A DNA stretch of 7,007 nt, from contig JAAXQI010000230.1 of the NCBI GenBank assembly GCA_012974315.1, positions 1 through 7,007 of the forward strand. Reading direction: 5' to 3'. The notes under the pieces were generated by a model that was not told where the DNA came from, ran no database searches, and was given only the letters and a program-made list of their open reading frames with translations. Numbering within the stretch: position 1 is the first letter of the stretch; every line of letters starts with the position of its first letter. Positions 1 to 6,294 of the stretch are shown here, piece after piece. This stretch comes from Desulfobacterales bacterium. GTDB taxonomy: Bacteria > Desulfobacterota > Desulfobulbia > Desulfobulbales > BM004. A program made the translations under genes and the position numbers.

Positions 1-76
1 GTAACGCAACAACCCAATGATTATTGTGTAACGCAACAACCCAATGATTATTGTGTAACGCAACAACCCAATGATT
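1..76. repeat. 27-bp direct tandem repeat, 2.8 copies
   Basis: A 27-bp unit beginning GTAACGCAACAACCCAATGA and ending TTATTGT occurs at 1-27 and 28-54 with no mismatch. A third copy at 55-76 is identical for 22 bases, then departs at GACAGAC. The array touches the left edge, so its true copy number is unknown. Each unit holds a short dyad (CAAT then ATTG, 4 bp apart). There are no unique spacers between copies, so it is not a CRISPR. It could be a minisatellite, a set of protein-binding iterons, or the end of a longer array. Perfect copy identity points to recent expansion. Its function is not visible. Confidence 0.9.
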
Positions 77-136
77 GACAGACACAAAATTACAGCCACC
101 CCCTTTCTCCTTGAAATATTTCTTCAACTTGATATT

Positions 137-155
137 GTAAATGATATTCATTCTT
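137..155 (+). promoter_or_regulatory. Fur-box-like sequence upstream of the operon
   Basis: By eye, 137-155 matches the classical 19-bp Fur consensus at 14 of 19 positions. Its core is AATGA-TAT-TCATT at 140-152, a dyad with 5-bp arms. The 9-mer ATATTCATT recurs 12 bp downstream (144-152 and 156-164), reminiscent of overlapping Fur sites. It lies 36 bp upstream of the first predicted start. Iron control would suit an operon that ends in an Fe-S enzyme and a cysteine desulfurase, but that is inference. AT-rich leaders give chance matches easily. No clean sigma70 promoter accompanies it: TTGATA (129-134) and TATATT (155-160) are 20 bp apart, which is too wide. Confidence 0.3.
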
Positions 156-178
156 ATATTCATTTCCGTTTCTTCAAC

Positions 179-185
179 AGGAGGT
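179..185 (+). promoter_or_regulatory. Strong Shine-Dalgarno that fixes the DUF427 start
   Basis: AGGAGGT at 179-185 is a near-perfect anti-16S match. Six to seven bases downstream, in the DUF427 frame, the codon is ATA (191-193) rather than ATG. The encoded residues after it (PQAKWQG) match the usual N-terminus of the family, so this site marks the true start region even though no canonical start codon is present. Confidence 0.75.
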
Positions 186-190
186 GCGTT

Positions 191-475
191 ATACCACAGG
201 CAAAATGGCAGGGTGCGGTTCTGGCCGACAGCGACGCAACAATTATCATTGAAGGAAACCATTACTTCCCGCCCGACTCTGTTGACCGCCAGTACTTCCA
301 GGAAAGTAATACCCATACCACCTGTCCGTGGAAGGGCGAAGCTTCCTATTTCACCATTAAAGTAGGCGACCAGGTCAATCCGGATGCGGCCTGGTATTAC
401 CCGGCCCCCAAGGAGGCTGCCGCCGAGATCAAGGATTATGTTGCCTTCTGGAAAGGCGTGGAGATTGCCGTATAA
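191..475 (+). CDS. DUF427 family protein, probable AUA start
   Basis: A small protein of 94 residues if read from ATA at 191, the usual size for DUF427 (COG2343), a family of unknown biochemical function. Its hallmarks are present in order: AKWQGAVLA near the N-terminus, EGNHYFPP, THTTCPWKGEASY, DAAWYYP and the C-terminal IKDYVAFWKGV. The frame stays open back to an ATG at 71, but that codon lies in the tandem repeat, has no Shine-Dalgarno, and would add about 40 AT-rich-encoded residues unlike the family. The AGGAGGT at 179-185 and family alignment place the start at 191, where ATG appears changed to ATA. AUA starts are rare and weak, so expression may be low, or the base may be an assembly or sequencing error. 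The gene ends 29 bp before the next start and probably begins the operon. Its role near the ergothioneine genes is unknown. Confidence 0.8.
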   Translation: MPQAKWQGAVLADSDATIIIEGNHYFPPDSVDRQYFQESNTHTTCPWKGEASYFTIKVGDQVNPDAAWYYPAPKEAAAEIKDYVAFWKGVEIAV

Positions 476-504
476 AGAATAATCTGTCTGAGAAGGAGAT
501 GGCT

Positions 505-1251
505 ATGCAGTTGAATGAAATGCAATTAGAACAGTGCAAATCAAGCAAGTGGAACTTCACAGATTTAAAAGCCCTTTTTCTTAATTGTACTCTTAAACTT
601 TCACCGGGTTTGTCCCATACCGATGGGCTTGTCAAAATGTCCAGGGCGATCATGGAAAAAAGTGGTGTTACAGTTAAAGTGCTGCGCCCGGTTGATTTCA
701 ACATTGCAACCGGTGTTTATCCCGACATGACTGAGCAGGGCTGGGAGATAGATGAGTGGCCTGGTATCTATGAAATGGTTAAAGCTGCAGATATCCTTGT
801 AATAACATCACCGATCTGGCTGGGTGACAAGTCCTCCGTATGTACTAAGATTATTGAACGCCTTTACTCCAGCTCCGGAGACCTGAATGAACAGGGACAA
901 TACGCATACTATGGCCGTGTGGGCGGATGTCTCATTACAGGTAATGAGGATGGCGCAAAACATTGTGCAATGAACATACTCTATTCTCTGCAGCACCTTG
1001 GTTACGTTATCCCGCCCCAGGCCGACGCTGCATGGCTGGGTGAAGCAGGCCCGGGGCCATCGTATCTCGATCCGGGTTCTGGAGGACCGGAGAACGATTT
1101 TACCAATCGGAACACTACGTTTATGACATGGAACCTTATGCATATGGCGCGAATGATTAAGGATGCCGGTGGTATTCCGGCACATGGAAATCAAAGATCA
1201 AAATGGGATGCCGGTTGTCGTTTGGATTACCCAAACCCGGAGTACCGATAG
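505..1251 (+). CDS. Flavodoxin-fold NAD(P)H-dependent FMN reductase-like protein
   Basis: A 248-residue cytoplasmic protein of the flavodoxin / NADPH-dependent FMN reductase superfamily, expected to bind FMN and carry out hydride or electron transfer; the substrate is unknown. A first beta strand (LKALFLNC) leads into a phosphate-binding loop, NCTLKLSPGLSHT (residues 27-39), where the family carries a Ser/Thr-rich loop. ITSPIWLG (100-107) matches the second FMN loop, followed by the helix that usually holds a dimer contact. VGGCLITGNEDGA and DAAWLGEAGPGPSY are typical of a flavodoxin-family subgroup that often accompanies DUF427-like or stress genes. AAGGAG at 493-498 abuts an ATG at 499, so the in-frame ATG at 505, with 6-nt spacing, is the better start; the other adds only Met-Ala. 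An N-terminal tail of about 20 residues precedes the fold. Codons are more AT-rich than in the two genes downstream. It could supply electrons or reduced flavin to the operon, but nothing in the sequence proves that. Confidence 0.8.
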   Translation: MQLNEMQLEQCKSSKWNFTDLKALFLNCTLKLSPGLSHTDGLVKMSRAIMEKSGVTVKVLRPVDFNIATGVYPDMTEQGWEIDEWPGIYEMVKAADILVITSPIWLGDKSSVCTKIIERLYSSSGDLNEQGQYAYYGRVGGCLITGNEDGAKHCAMNILYSLQHLGYVIPPQADAAWLGEAGPGPSYLDPGSGGPENDFTNRNTTFMTWNLMHMARMIKDAGGIPAHGNQRSKWDAGCRLDYPNPEYR

Positions 1252-1303
1252 CACATATACCTGGCACCAGATATTACTTGCAGATCTAAACAAAGGAGCT
1301 CCC

Positions 1304-2341
1304 ATGCACTACGCCGCCTATTCAGGATTTCAGCGCTTGACCGAGTGCTTCAATGATGCTCTGGAAAAGCACAAGAATATCGTCCTGCAGGCCGGGAGTC
1401 TCCAGGATCCGGTAGGCGACTTTGAAACCTCGGTTGCCAACAGCCTGAAGCAATCACCTCCGGTGCTGGAGTGCCGGTTTCTTTATGATGCTCGCGGCAG
1501 CTCACTCTATGAGCAAATTACCAAACAGCCGGAATATTATCCCACCCGCACCGAGGCGGCAATACTGCAGAAAAATGCGGCTGAGATCAGCACACTCACC
1601 GGGCCGTGCACCCTGATTGAACTCGGCTCCGGCAGTTCAATCAAAACAGACTATCTTTTATCAGCCTACCAGTCCCGCTATACCAATATCTGCTACACGC
1701 CCATTGATATCAGCGCTAATGCCTTAAAAGATGCGGGCCGCTCAATCATCCAACAGCGACCGCAGGTGCAGGTTGTCGGCATCCACGGCACCTATGCTGA
1801 TTCGTTCCCGTTGATCCGCTGCGCCTCACCGTCTCTCATTATCTTTCTGGGCTCCACCATCGGCAATTTCACGCCCGAAGAGGAGCGCATCTTCTGGTCC
1901 GACATTGCACAGAACATGCAGGTGGGGGATCATTTCCTGCTGGGCGTCGACCTGGTAAAAGATACTGAAATCCTGGACGCTGCTTATAATGACAAAAAAG
2001 GTGTCACTGCACAGTTTACCAGGAATTATTTTGTCCGCATGAACCGCGAACTCTTGTCTGCAATCGATCTCGATAAGATCGCCCACGTAGCATTTTTCAA
2101 CCCGGCCAGGGAGCAGATGGAGATATATATCGAATTTCTCAGCGATCAGACAATCACCCTGCCTGCCTTACAGCAGTCGTTCAGCTTTACCAGGGGCGAG
2201 AGGATTATGCTGGAAATCAGCCGCAAATTCCGGCTAAACAAAGTCATGGAAAATCTTTCCTCCTACGGTCTCCATCCTTTACGCACCTATACCGACGAAC
2301 AGGACTGGTTCGGCCTTCTGCTCCTGGAAAAGCAGGAGTAG
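1304..2341 (+). CDS. egtD: L-histidine N-alpha-methyltransferase (EgtD/EanA type)
   Basis: It transfers three methyl groups from S-adenosylmethionine to the alpha-amino group of histidine, giving hercynine, the first step of ergothioneine synthesis. The 345-residue product is slightly longer than the roughly 320-residue family norm. Visible family features: FLYDARGSSLYEQIT then PEYYPTRTEAAIL (N-terminal histidine-pocket region), the SAM motif ELGSGSS (106-112), Asp135 in PIDIS (expected ribose contact), FLGSTIGNF with Asn188, VAFFNPAREQMEIYI, and LEISRKF with Glu304 and Ser306, which I align with Mycobacterium EgtD Asn166, Glu282 and Ser284. The start is ATG 1304, because AAAGGAG (1292-1298) sits 5 nt upstream; the frame is open back to 1163 but that part overlaps the previous gene. 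The C-terminus contains the Shine-Dalgarno of the next gene. No other ergothioneine-type methyltransferase is in the window. EgtD and OvoA-type homologues can be confused, but no OvoA/EgtB sulfoxide synthase domain is present. Confidence 0.92.
   Translation: MHYAAYSGFQRLTECFNDALEKHKNIVLQAGSLQDPVGDFETSVANSLKQSPPVLECRFLYDARGSSLYEQITKQPEYYPTRTEAAILQKNAAEISTLTGPCTLIELGSGSSIKTDYLLSAYQSRYTNICYTPIDISANALKDAGRSIIQQRPQVQVVGIHGTYADSFPLIRCASPSLIIFLGSTIGNFTPEEERIFWSDIAQNMQVGDHFLLGVDLVKDTEILDAAYNDKKGVTAQFTRNYFVRMNRELLSAIDLDKIAHVAFFNPAREQMEIYIEFLSDQTITLPALQQSFSFTRGERIMLEISRKFRLNKVMENLSSYGLHPLRTYTDEQDWFGLLLLEKQE
2334..2338 (+). promoter_or_regulatory. Shine-Dalgarno inside the end of egtD, coupling it to the fusion gene
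   Basis: AGGAG at 2334-2338 is formed by the last sense codons of egtD, directly before its TAG stop (2339-2341). It serves either TTG 2346 (7-nt spacing) or ATG 2349 (10-nt spacing), which are adjacent codons in frame. The arrangement suggests that ribosomes finishing egtD reinitiate on the next gene, keeping methyltransferase and synthase in step. Confidence 0.7.
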
Positions 2342-2348
2342 CGCATTG

Positions 2349-5300
2349 ATGTACAACGGCAGCAAACCTGACGCCACAACAGGCATTATAGTCAAAGACG
2401 GCTTGTGCGGCATCTGTCCGGCCGGCTGTTGGGTCCGGGCCCACCTGGAAAATGGCATTATAAAAAAGGTAGAGCCCCAACCGGACGCAGCGCTTGGCAC
2501 CATCTGCCGGATCGGCAAACACTCACCCGACATTGTCTATGACCCTGACCGGCTCAAGTACCCATTACGCCGCACCGGCGCCAAGGGCACCCATGCATTT
2601 GAACGGATCAGCTGGGACGATGCCTATGGGATAATTGTTGAAAAACTCACCGGCTTCAAGGAGCAATACGGGCCGGAATCAACAGCCATCTACACGGGCC
2701 GCGGCTCCTTTGACATGGCCCTGTGCGATCTCATGCAGCCCGCCGGCGCGGCCATCTCCTCAGCCTCCAGCGTGCTCTTTCCATTCGGGTCGCCCAACAC
2801 CCTGGGGGTCGGTGCTTTATGCTATGTATCCTTTGCCATGATCGCACCGCACGTCACCATGGGCGAGATGTACATGACCATGGATACTGACCTGGAAAAC
2901 GCCGAACTGATCGTGATCTGGGGTGCCAACCCGGCCACCGACTCGCCGCCCTTTTCCATGCAGCAGATTATCCGCGCCAAAGAACGCGGCGCCCGGGTAA
3001 TAGTCATTGACCCGCGCTGCAGTGAAACCGTCGGGCTCACCAACGCGGAATGGATTCCCATCCGGCCCGGCACGGACGGTGCCCTGGCCCTGGGCATGAT
3101 CAACGTGCTCATAGAAGAGGAGCTTTTTGACGAGGATTTTACCGAAAACTGGACTCAGGGCTTTGCCGAACTCAGCCAGCTGGTGCAGCATTTCCGGCCC
3201 GAGGTTGTTGCTGATATTACCGGCGTGCCGGAGGAACAAATACGCGAGTTGGCCCGTGCCATTGCCGATGCCCGCGGCGCTTCACCGGTCATGTACACAG
3301 GCCTGGAATATTCCGACAGCGGCGTGCAGGCGATCCGGGCGGTATTCACCCTCTGGGCCCTGGCCGGCCAGCTTGATGTCCCGGGCGGTCTGTTGATCCG
3401 CATGCGCGAAAATATCTTTCCCCAGAACCGCGATCATCTGCAGCCAAACCCTGACATGAAAAAGGGGCTGGGCCGCGACCGGTTCCCGGTCTATTCTACA
3501 TACCGGGGAGAATCCCATGCCATTGCCCTGCCGCAATCGGTGCTCGAATCCATCCCATACAAAATAAGGGGTTTAATTATCCTGGGCGGCTCGATCATAA
3601 CGGCCTGGCCCAACCCGTCTCTCTGGAAAAAGACCCTTGGGGCACTTGATTTCCTGGTCAGCATCAACCGTTACCATACCGCGGATTCCGCCTATGCAGA
3701 TATTGTCCTGCCGGCCACCACCCAGTACGAGACCACCTCATATATGCGCTACGGCCCGATCTTCAAGATCCGCGAAAAGATGATCGAGCCGCAGGGCGAA
3801 GCCAGAAACGACTTTCTCATTCTCGCCGAACTGGCCGAGCGTTTGGGCTACGGCCACCTCTACCCGCAGACGGAAGAGGCTATCCTGGAACGGGCCCTGG
3901 AAAATACCGGTTTTAGCGTGGATGAGGTACGAAAGGCCGGCGGCTCTGTACAGGTAGAGCCGGTCATGATGCAGTATAAAAAATGGCAGAAGGGGCTTTT
4001 GCGTGATGACGGCCAGCCCGGTTTTTCCACACCAAGCGGCAAATTCGAAATCGCCTCCTCCGTCCTGGCCGAGCACGGCTACGAGCCCCTGCCAGACTAC
4101 ACAGAGCCCAGCGAAGGACCGCAGTCGAGACCCGACCTGGCAAAGGATTTCCCCCTGGTCTTCAACTCCGGGGCCCGCACCTCTTTTGACTTCCGCAGCC
4201 AGCACCACGGGGTAAAAAGCCTGGGCGCCAACCAGCCCGACCCCATGGTCACCATCAACAGCAGCGATGCAGCAGAAAGAAACATAAAAGATAACGACTG
4301 GGTCCGGGTCAGCACCCCGCGCGGTTCGGTAAAATTCCGGGCCCGGGTGACAGATAATATCGTTCAGGGCGCCATCGATGCCAACATGGGCGGCGGCGGT
4401 CCCCTGGGTCCCGATTCCTGGCAGGAGTGTAATGTCAACGAACTCACCGACCTTGAGCATTACGACCCTATCTCCGGCTTTCCCATCTATAAATCGCTCC
4501 TCTGCCAGGTGGAAAGGATTGACCGGCAAGAAGGAACAAAGACTATTCCAACTGCAAAGGAATCTGCTGACAATAACCCGGTCATGCCAACCGCAGCAGT
4601 ACAGCAGGCAACCCGCAGGGTTTACCTGGACCATAATGCCACCACACCTGTGGACCCCGAGGTCCTGCAGGCAATGCTGCCCTATCTGCAGGCTGATTTT
4701 GGCAACCCGTCAAGTGTGCATACCACAGGCAACAGGGCCAGGAAGGGGGTGGAAGCAGCGCGGCGTTCTTTAGCAAGCCTTATAAACTGCACAGCCCGGC
4801 GTATTATTTTTACCAGCGGCGGCTCAGAGGCCAACAACCTGGCTATCATGGGAACAATAAAAGCCATGGGTAGAAAAACCGGCCACTTAATCACCACAAC
4901 TATTGAACATCCGGCCACCCTGCAGCCCTTCAGGGACCTTGAAGAGCAGGGCTTTACAATCACCAGGCTGCCGGTTAACAGCCAGGGTCTTTTAGATCCG
5001 CAGGAACTGGCCCGGGCACTCACAAAAGACACCCTGCTGGTCTCCATCATGTTGGCCAACAACGAGTTCGGTACCATCCAGCCGATCAGGGAACTGGCAG
5101 CAATTGCCGGGCAGTATAACGTGCTCTTTCATACCGATGCAGTGCAGGGAATGGGCAAGATAGGAGTGGATGTCCAGGACCTGGGCATTGATCTGCTCTC
5201 CATCTCGGCCCATAAGATGTACGGCCCCAAGGGGGTCGGCGCTTTATATATTAAAAAGGGAGTCACTATTGCGCCGCTTATCCAGGGCGGTGGCCAGGAG

Positions 5301-5777
5301 CTCGGCATCCGCTCCGGCACCGAGAATGTCCCGGCCATCATCGGCTTTGGCAAGGCTTGCGAGCTGGCGGGTCAGCTACTGCAATCAGATGCAGCAAAAG
5401 AAACTTCTATCCTGCGCGATTATCTGTTTGCAAAATTAGTTGAGAAATTACCCGACGTACAACGAATTGGCACCAATGCCGTCTGTTTACCCAACACGCT
5501 GAACATTACCCTGCCGGGCATCCGTGGTGAATCCCTGGTCCTGCTCCTGGACCGGAAAGGCATCTCTCTGTCTGCGGGCTCAGCCTGCAAGTCAGGCAAT
5601 GCCGCGCCCTCCCACGCCCTTCTGGCCCTTGGTCTAAGCGAAGAAGAGGCCCACTGTACGGTGCGTTTCTCCCTGGGGGTCTCCACCACCAGAGAGGATA
5701 TAGACTATACGGTTGCTGCCCTTGAAGAACTGCATAACAACAAGCTGGGTGTTATCCGTTTTGTCCCCTGTCGATGA
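2349..5777 (+). CDS. Metallopterin-dependent ergothioneine synthase: DMSO-reductase-family module fused to cysteine desulfurase
   Basis: A 1142-residue fusion (numbered from ATG 2349; TTG 2346 adds one residue). Module 1, about residues 1-724, is a DMSO-reductase-family oxidoreductase: a [4Fe-4S] motif with Cys20, 23, 27 and 53, Lys57 after it, a likely Mo/W ligand Cys158 in GALCYVSF after FPFGSPN, a VIWGANPATDSPP segment, IVIDPRCSETVGLTNAEWIPIRPGTDGALA, and a C-terminal pterin-dinucleotide domain from about 610. A polar linker (about 725-755) leads to module 2, a NifS/IscS-like desulfurase: YLDHNATTPVDPEV at its start, His854 in TTIEHPA, PLP Lys956 in SAHKMYGPKG, and catalytic Cys1080 in GSACKSG. 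This order matches the Caldithrix abyssi enzyme that takes sulfur from cysteine and attaches it to hercynine, giving ergothioneine without O2. The adjacent egtD supports the same substrate. No Tat signal is visible, so it is probably cytoplasmic. Unlike acetylene hydratase, the residue after the second Fe-S Cys is Pro, not Asp. Activity is inferred, not shown. Confidence 0.9.
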   Translation: MYNGSKPDATTGIIVKDGLCGICPAGCWVRAHLENGIIKKVEPQPDAALGTICRIGKHSPDIVYDPDRLKYPLRRTGAKGTHAFERISWDDAYGIIVEKLTGFKEQYGPESTAIYTGRGSFDMALCDLMQPAGAAISSASSVLFPFGSPNTLGVGALCYVSFAMIAPHVTMGEMYMTMDTDLENAELIVIWGANPATDSPPFSMQQIIRAKERGARVIVIDPRCSETVGLTNAEWIPIRPGTDGALALGMINVLIEEELFDEDFTENWTQGFAELSQLVQHFRPEVVADITGVPEEQIRELARAIADARGASPVMYTGLEYSDSGVQAIRAVFTLWALAGQLDVPGGLLIRMRENIFPQNRDHLQPNPDMKKGLGRDRFPVYSTYRGESHAIALPQSVLESIPYKIRGLIILGGSIITAWPNPSLWKKTLGALDFLVSINRYHTADSAYADIVLPATTQYETTSYMRYGPIFKIREKMIEPQGEARNDFLILAELAERLGYGHLYPQTEEAILERALENTGFSVDEVRKAGGSVQVEPVMMQYKKWQKGLLRDDGQPGFSTPSGKFEIASSVLAEHGYEPLPDYTEPSEGPQSRPDLAKDFPLVFNSGARTSFDFRSQHHGVKSLGANQPDPMVTINSSDAAERNIKDNDWVRVSTPRGSVKFRARVTDNIVQGAIDANMGGGGPLGPDSWQECNVNELTDLEHYDPISGFPIYKSLLCQVERIDRQEGTKTIPTAKESADNNPVMPTAAVQQATRRVYLDHNATTPVDPEVLQAMLPYLQADFGNPSSVHTTGNRARKGVEAARRSLASLINCTARRIIFTSGGSEANNLAIMGTIKAMGRKTGHLITTTIEHPATLQPFRDLEEQGFTITRLPVNSQGLLDPQELARALTKDTLLVSIMLANNEFGTIQPIRELAAIAGQYNVLFHTDAVQGMGKIGVDVQDLGIDLLSISAHKMYGPKGVGALYIKKGVTIAPLIQGGGQELGIRSGTENVPAIIGFGKACELAGQLLQSDAAKETSILRDYLFAKLVEKLPDVQRIGTNAVCLPNTLNITLPGIRGESLVLLLDRKGISLSAGSACKSGNAAPSHALLALGLSEEEAHCTVRFSLGVSTTREDIDYTVAALEELHNNKLGVIRFVPCR

Positions 5778-5832
5778 ATTTTGTAAACAGAGAAAAGTCA
5801 AAATGTCTAATATCAATCTTTACTAACAACAC

Positions 5833-5859
5833 CACCTGAAAAGTTACTATTGTCAGGTG
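5833..5859. promoter_or_regulatory. Inverted repeat before the SnoaL-like gene
   Basis: CACCTGA (5833-5839) and TCAGGTG (5853-5859) are perfect 7-bp arms with a 13-nt AT-rich middle, in the otherwise AT-rich 5778-5876 gap. The arm centres lie 20 bp apart, about two helical turns, as in operators of dimeric regulators. In RNA it would form a leader hairpin just before the GGGGAG Shine-Dalgarno (5864-5869). No U-run follows, so it is a poor terminator. I see no convincing sigma70 promoter in this gap; TAATAT at 5808-5813 is the best -10 candidate but lacks a good -35. Confidence 0.45.
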
Positions 5860-5876
5860 AGTTGGGGAGAGATAGA

Positions 5877-6263
5877 ATGAGTGACCATTTAGAAATGAAT
5901 AAAAAAAATGCTATGGCTTTCTATGAAATGATGTTTAACCAAAATAAGCCGGAAGAAGCCATTTTAAGATATGTCGGGGATGAATATATCCAACATAATC
6001 CTCATGTGGGGGATGGGAAAGATTCATTCATGGAATATTTCAAAAGAATGGCTAAGGAATACCCGGGAAAGCGTGTGCATTTTAAACGTTCAATTGCCGA
6101 AGGGGATTATGTCGTTTTGCATTGCCATCAAGAATGGCCTGGAGATCATGAGTATGCAGGAATTGACATATTCAGATTTGATGACAAAGGAAAAATAGTC
6201 GAGCACTGGGATGTTTTGCAGATAATTCCCGAATACTCCCAAAACAATAACACAATGTTTTAG
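5877..6263 (+). CDS. SnoaL-like / NTF2-fold protein
   Basis: A 128-residue cytoplasmic protein of the SnoaL-like NTF2 fold (COG4922 type, labelled in databases as predicted aldol-condensation-catalysing enzyme, though real substrates are mostly unknown). Family hallmarks: FYEMMFN at 15-21, YIQHNPHVGDG (37-47), AKEYPGKRVHFKRSIAEGDYVVLH in the middle, AGIDIFRFDDKGKIVEHWDV with EHWD at 109-112, and the near-universal C-terminal tail ending NNNTMF. His40, His43, His110 and Asp112 probably line the pocket. The start is ATG 5877, with GGAG at 5866-5869 seven nt upstream; a TTG at 5850 is also in frame but lies inside the inverted repeat and has no ribosome site. The gene is complete, of normal length, and visibly richer in A/T codons (AAA, AAT, GAA, TTT) than the upstream operon, suggesting separate acquisition. 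It is probably not part of the ergothioneine operon. Confidence 0.85.
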   Translation: MSDHLEMNKKNAMAFYEMMFNQNKPEEAILRYVGDEYIQHNPHVGDGKDSFMEYFKRMAKEYPGKRVHFKRSIAEGDYVVLHCHQEWPGDHEYAGIDIFRFDDKGKIVEHWDVLQIIPEYSQNNNTMF

Positions 6264-6269
6264 AAAAAT

Positions 6270-6284
6270 CGGGGTCTGACCCCG
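6270..6284. repeat. GGGGTC/GACCCC palindrome (REP-like)
   Basis: CGGGGTC (6270-6276) and GACCCCG (6278-6284) form a palindrome with 7-bp arms around one T. As RNA it can pair as a 5-bp GC stem with a TCTGA loop. It begins 7 bp after the SnoaL-like stop. No U-run follows (GTTTCCC), so it would be only a weak terminator. From general knowledge, GGGGTCAGA/TCTGACCCC motifs recur beside REP-associated tyrosine transposases in many proteobacterial genomes. Here it also marks the point where hydrolase homology begins, which suggests that it sits on a rearrangement junction. Confidence 0.6.
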
Positions 6285-6294
6285 GTTTCCCTCC

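Noticed and set aside
1..76. CRISPR array
   Set aside because: Copies are contiguous with no spacers between them; it is a simple tandem repeat.
75..80. TTGACA as a perfect -35 element
   Set aside because: The expected -10 position about 17 bp downstream is C-rich (ACCCCC), so no promoter can be supported from it.
71..190. ATG at 71 as start of a longer DUF427 protein
   Set aside because: It lies in the third tandem-repeat copy, has no Shine-Dalgarno, and the extra residues are encoded by AT-rich leader unlike the family; the strong ribosome site at 179-185 points to 191.
2349..4520. Formate dehydrogenase, nitrate reductase or acetylene hydratase
   Set aside because: The fused desulfurase and adjacent egtD indicate a sulfur-transfer role, and the acetylene hydratase Asp after the second Fe-S Cys is replaced by Pro.
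3738..4634. 298-residue open frame on the minus strand
   Set aside because: It is antisense to the fusion gene, has no recognisable domain, and reflects the codon bias of the real gene.
4584..5777. Internal ATG 4584 producing a free cysteine desulfurase
   Set aside because: The nearest ribosome-site-like sequence (AAAGGA, 4556-4561) is about 22 nt away, too far, and the frame is continuous with the upstream module.
5833..5859. Rho-independent terminator after the fusion gene
   Set aside because: The inverted repeat has a long loop and no following T-run; it directly precedes a ribosome site instead.
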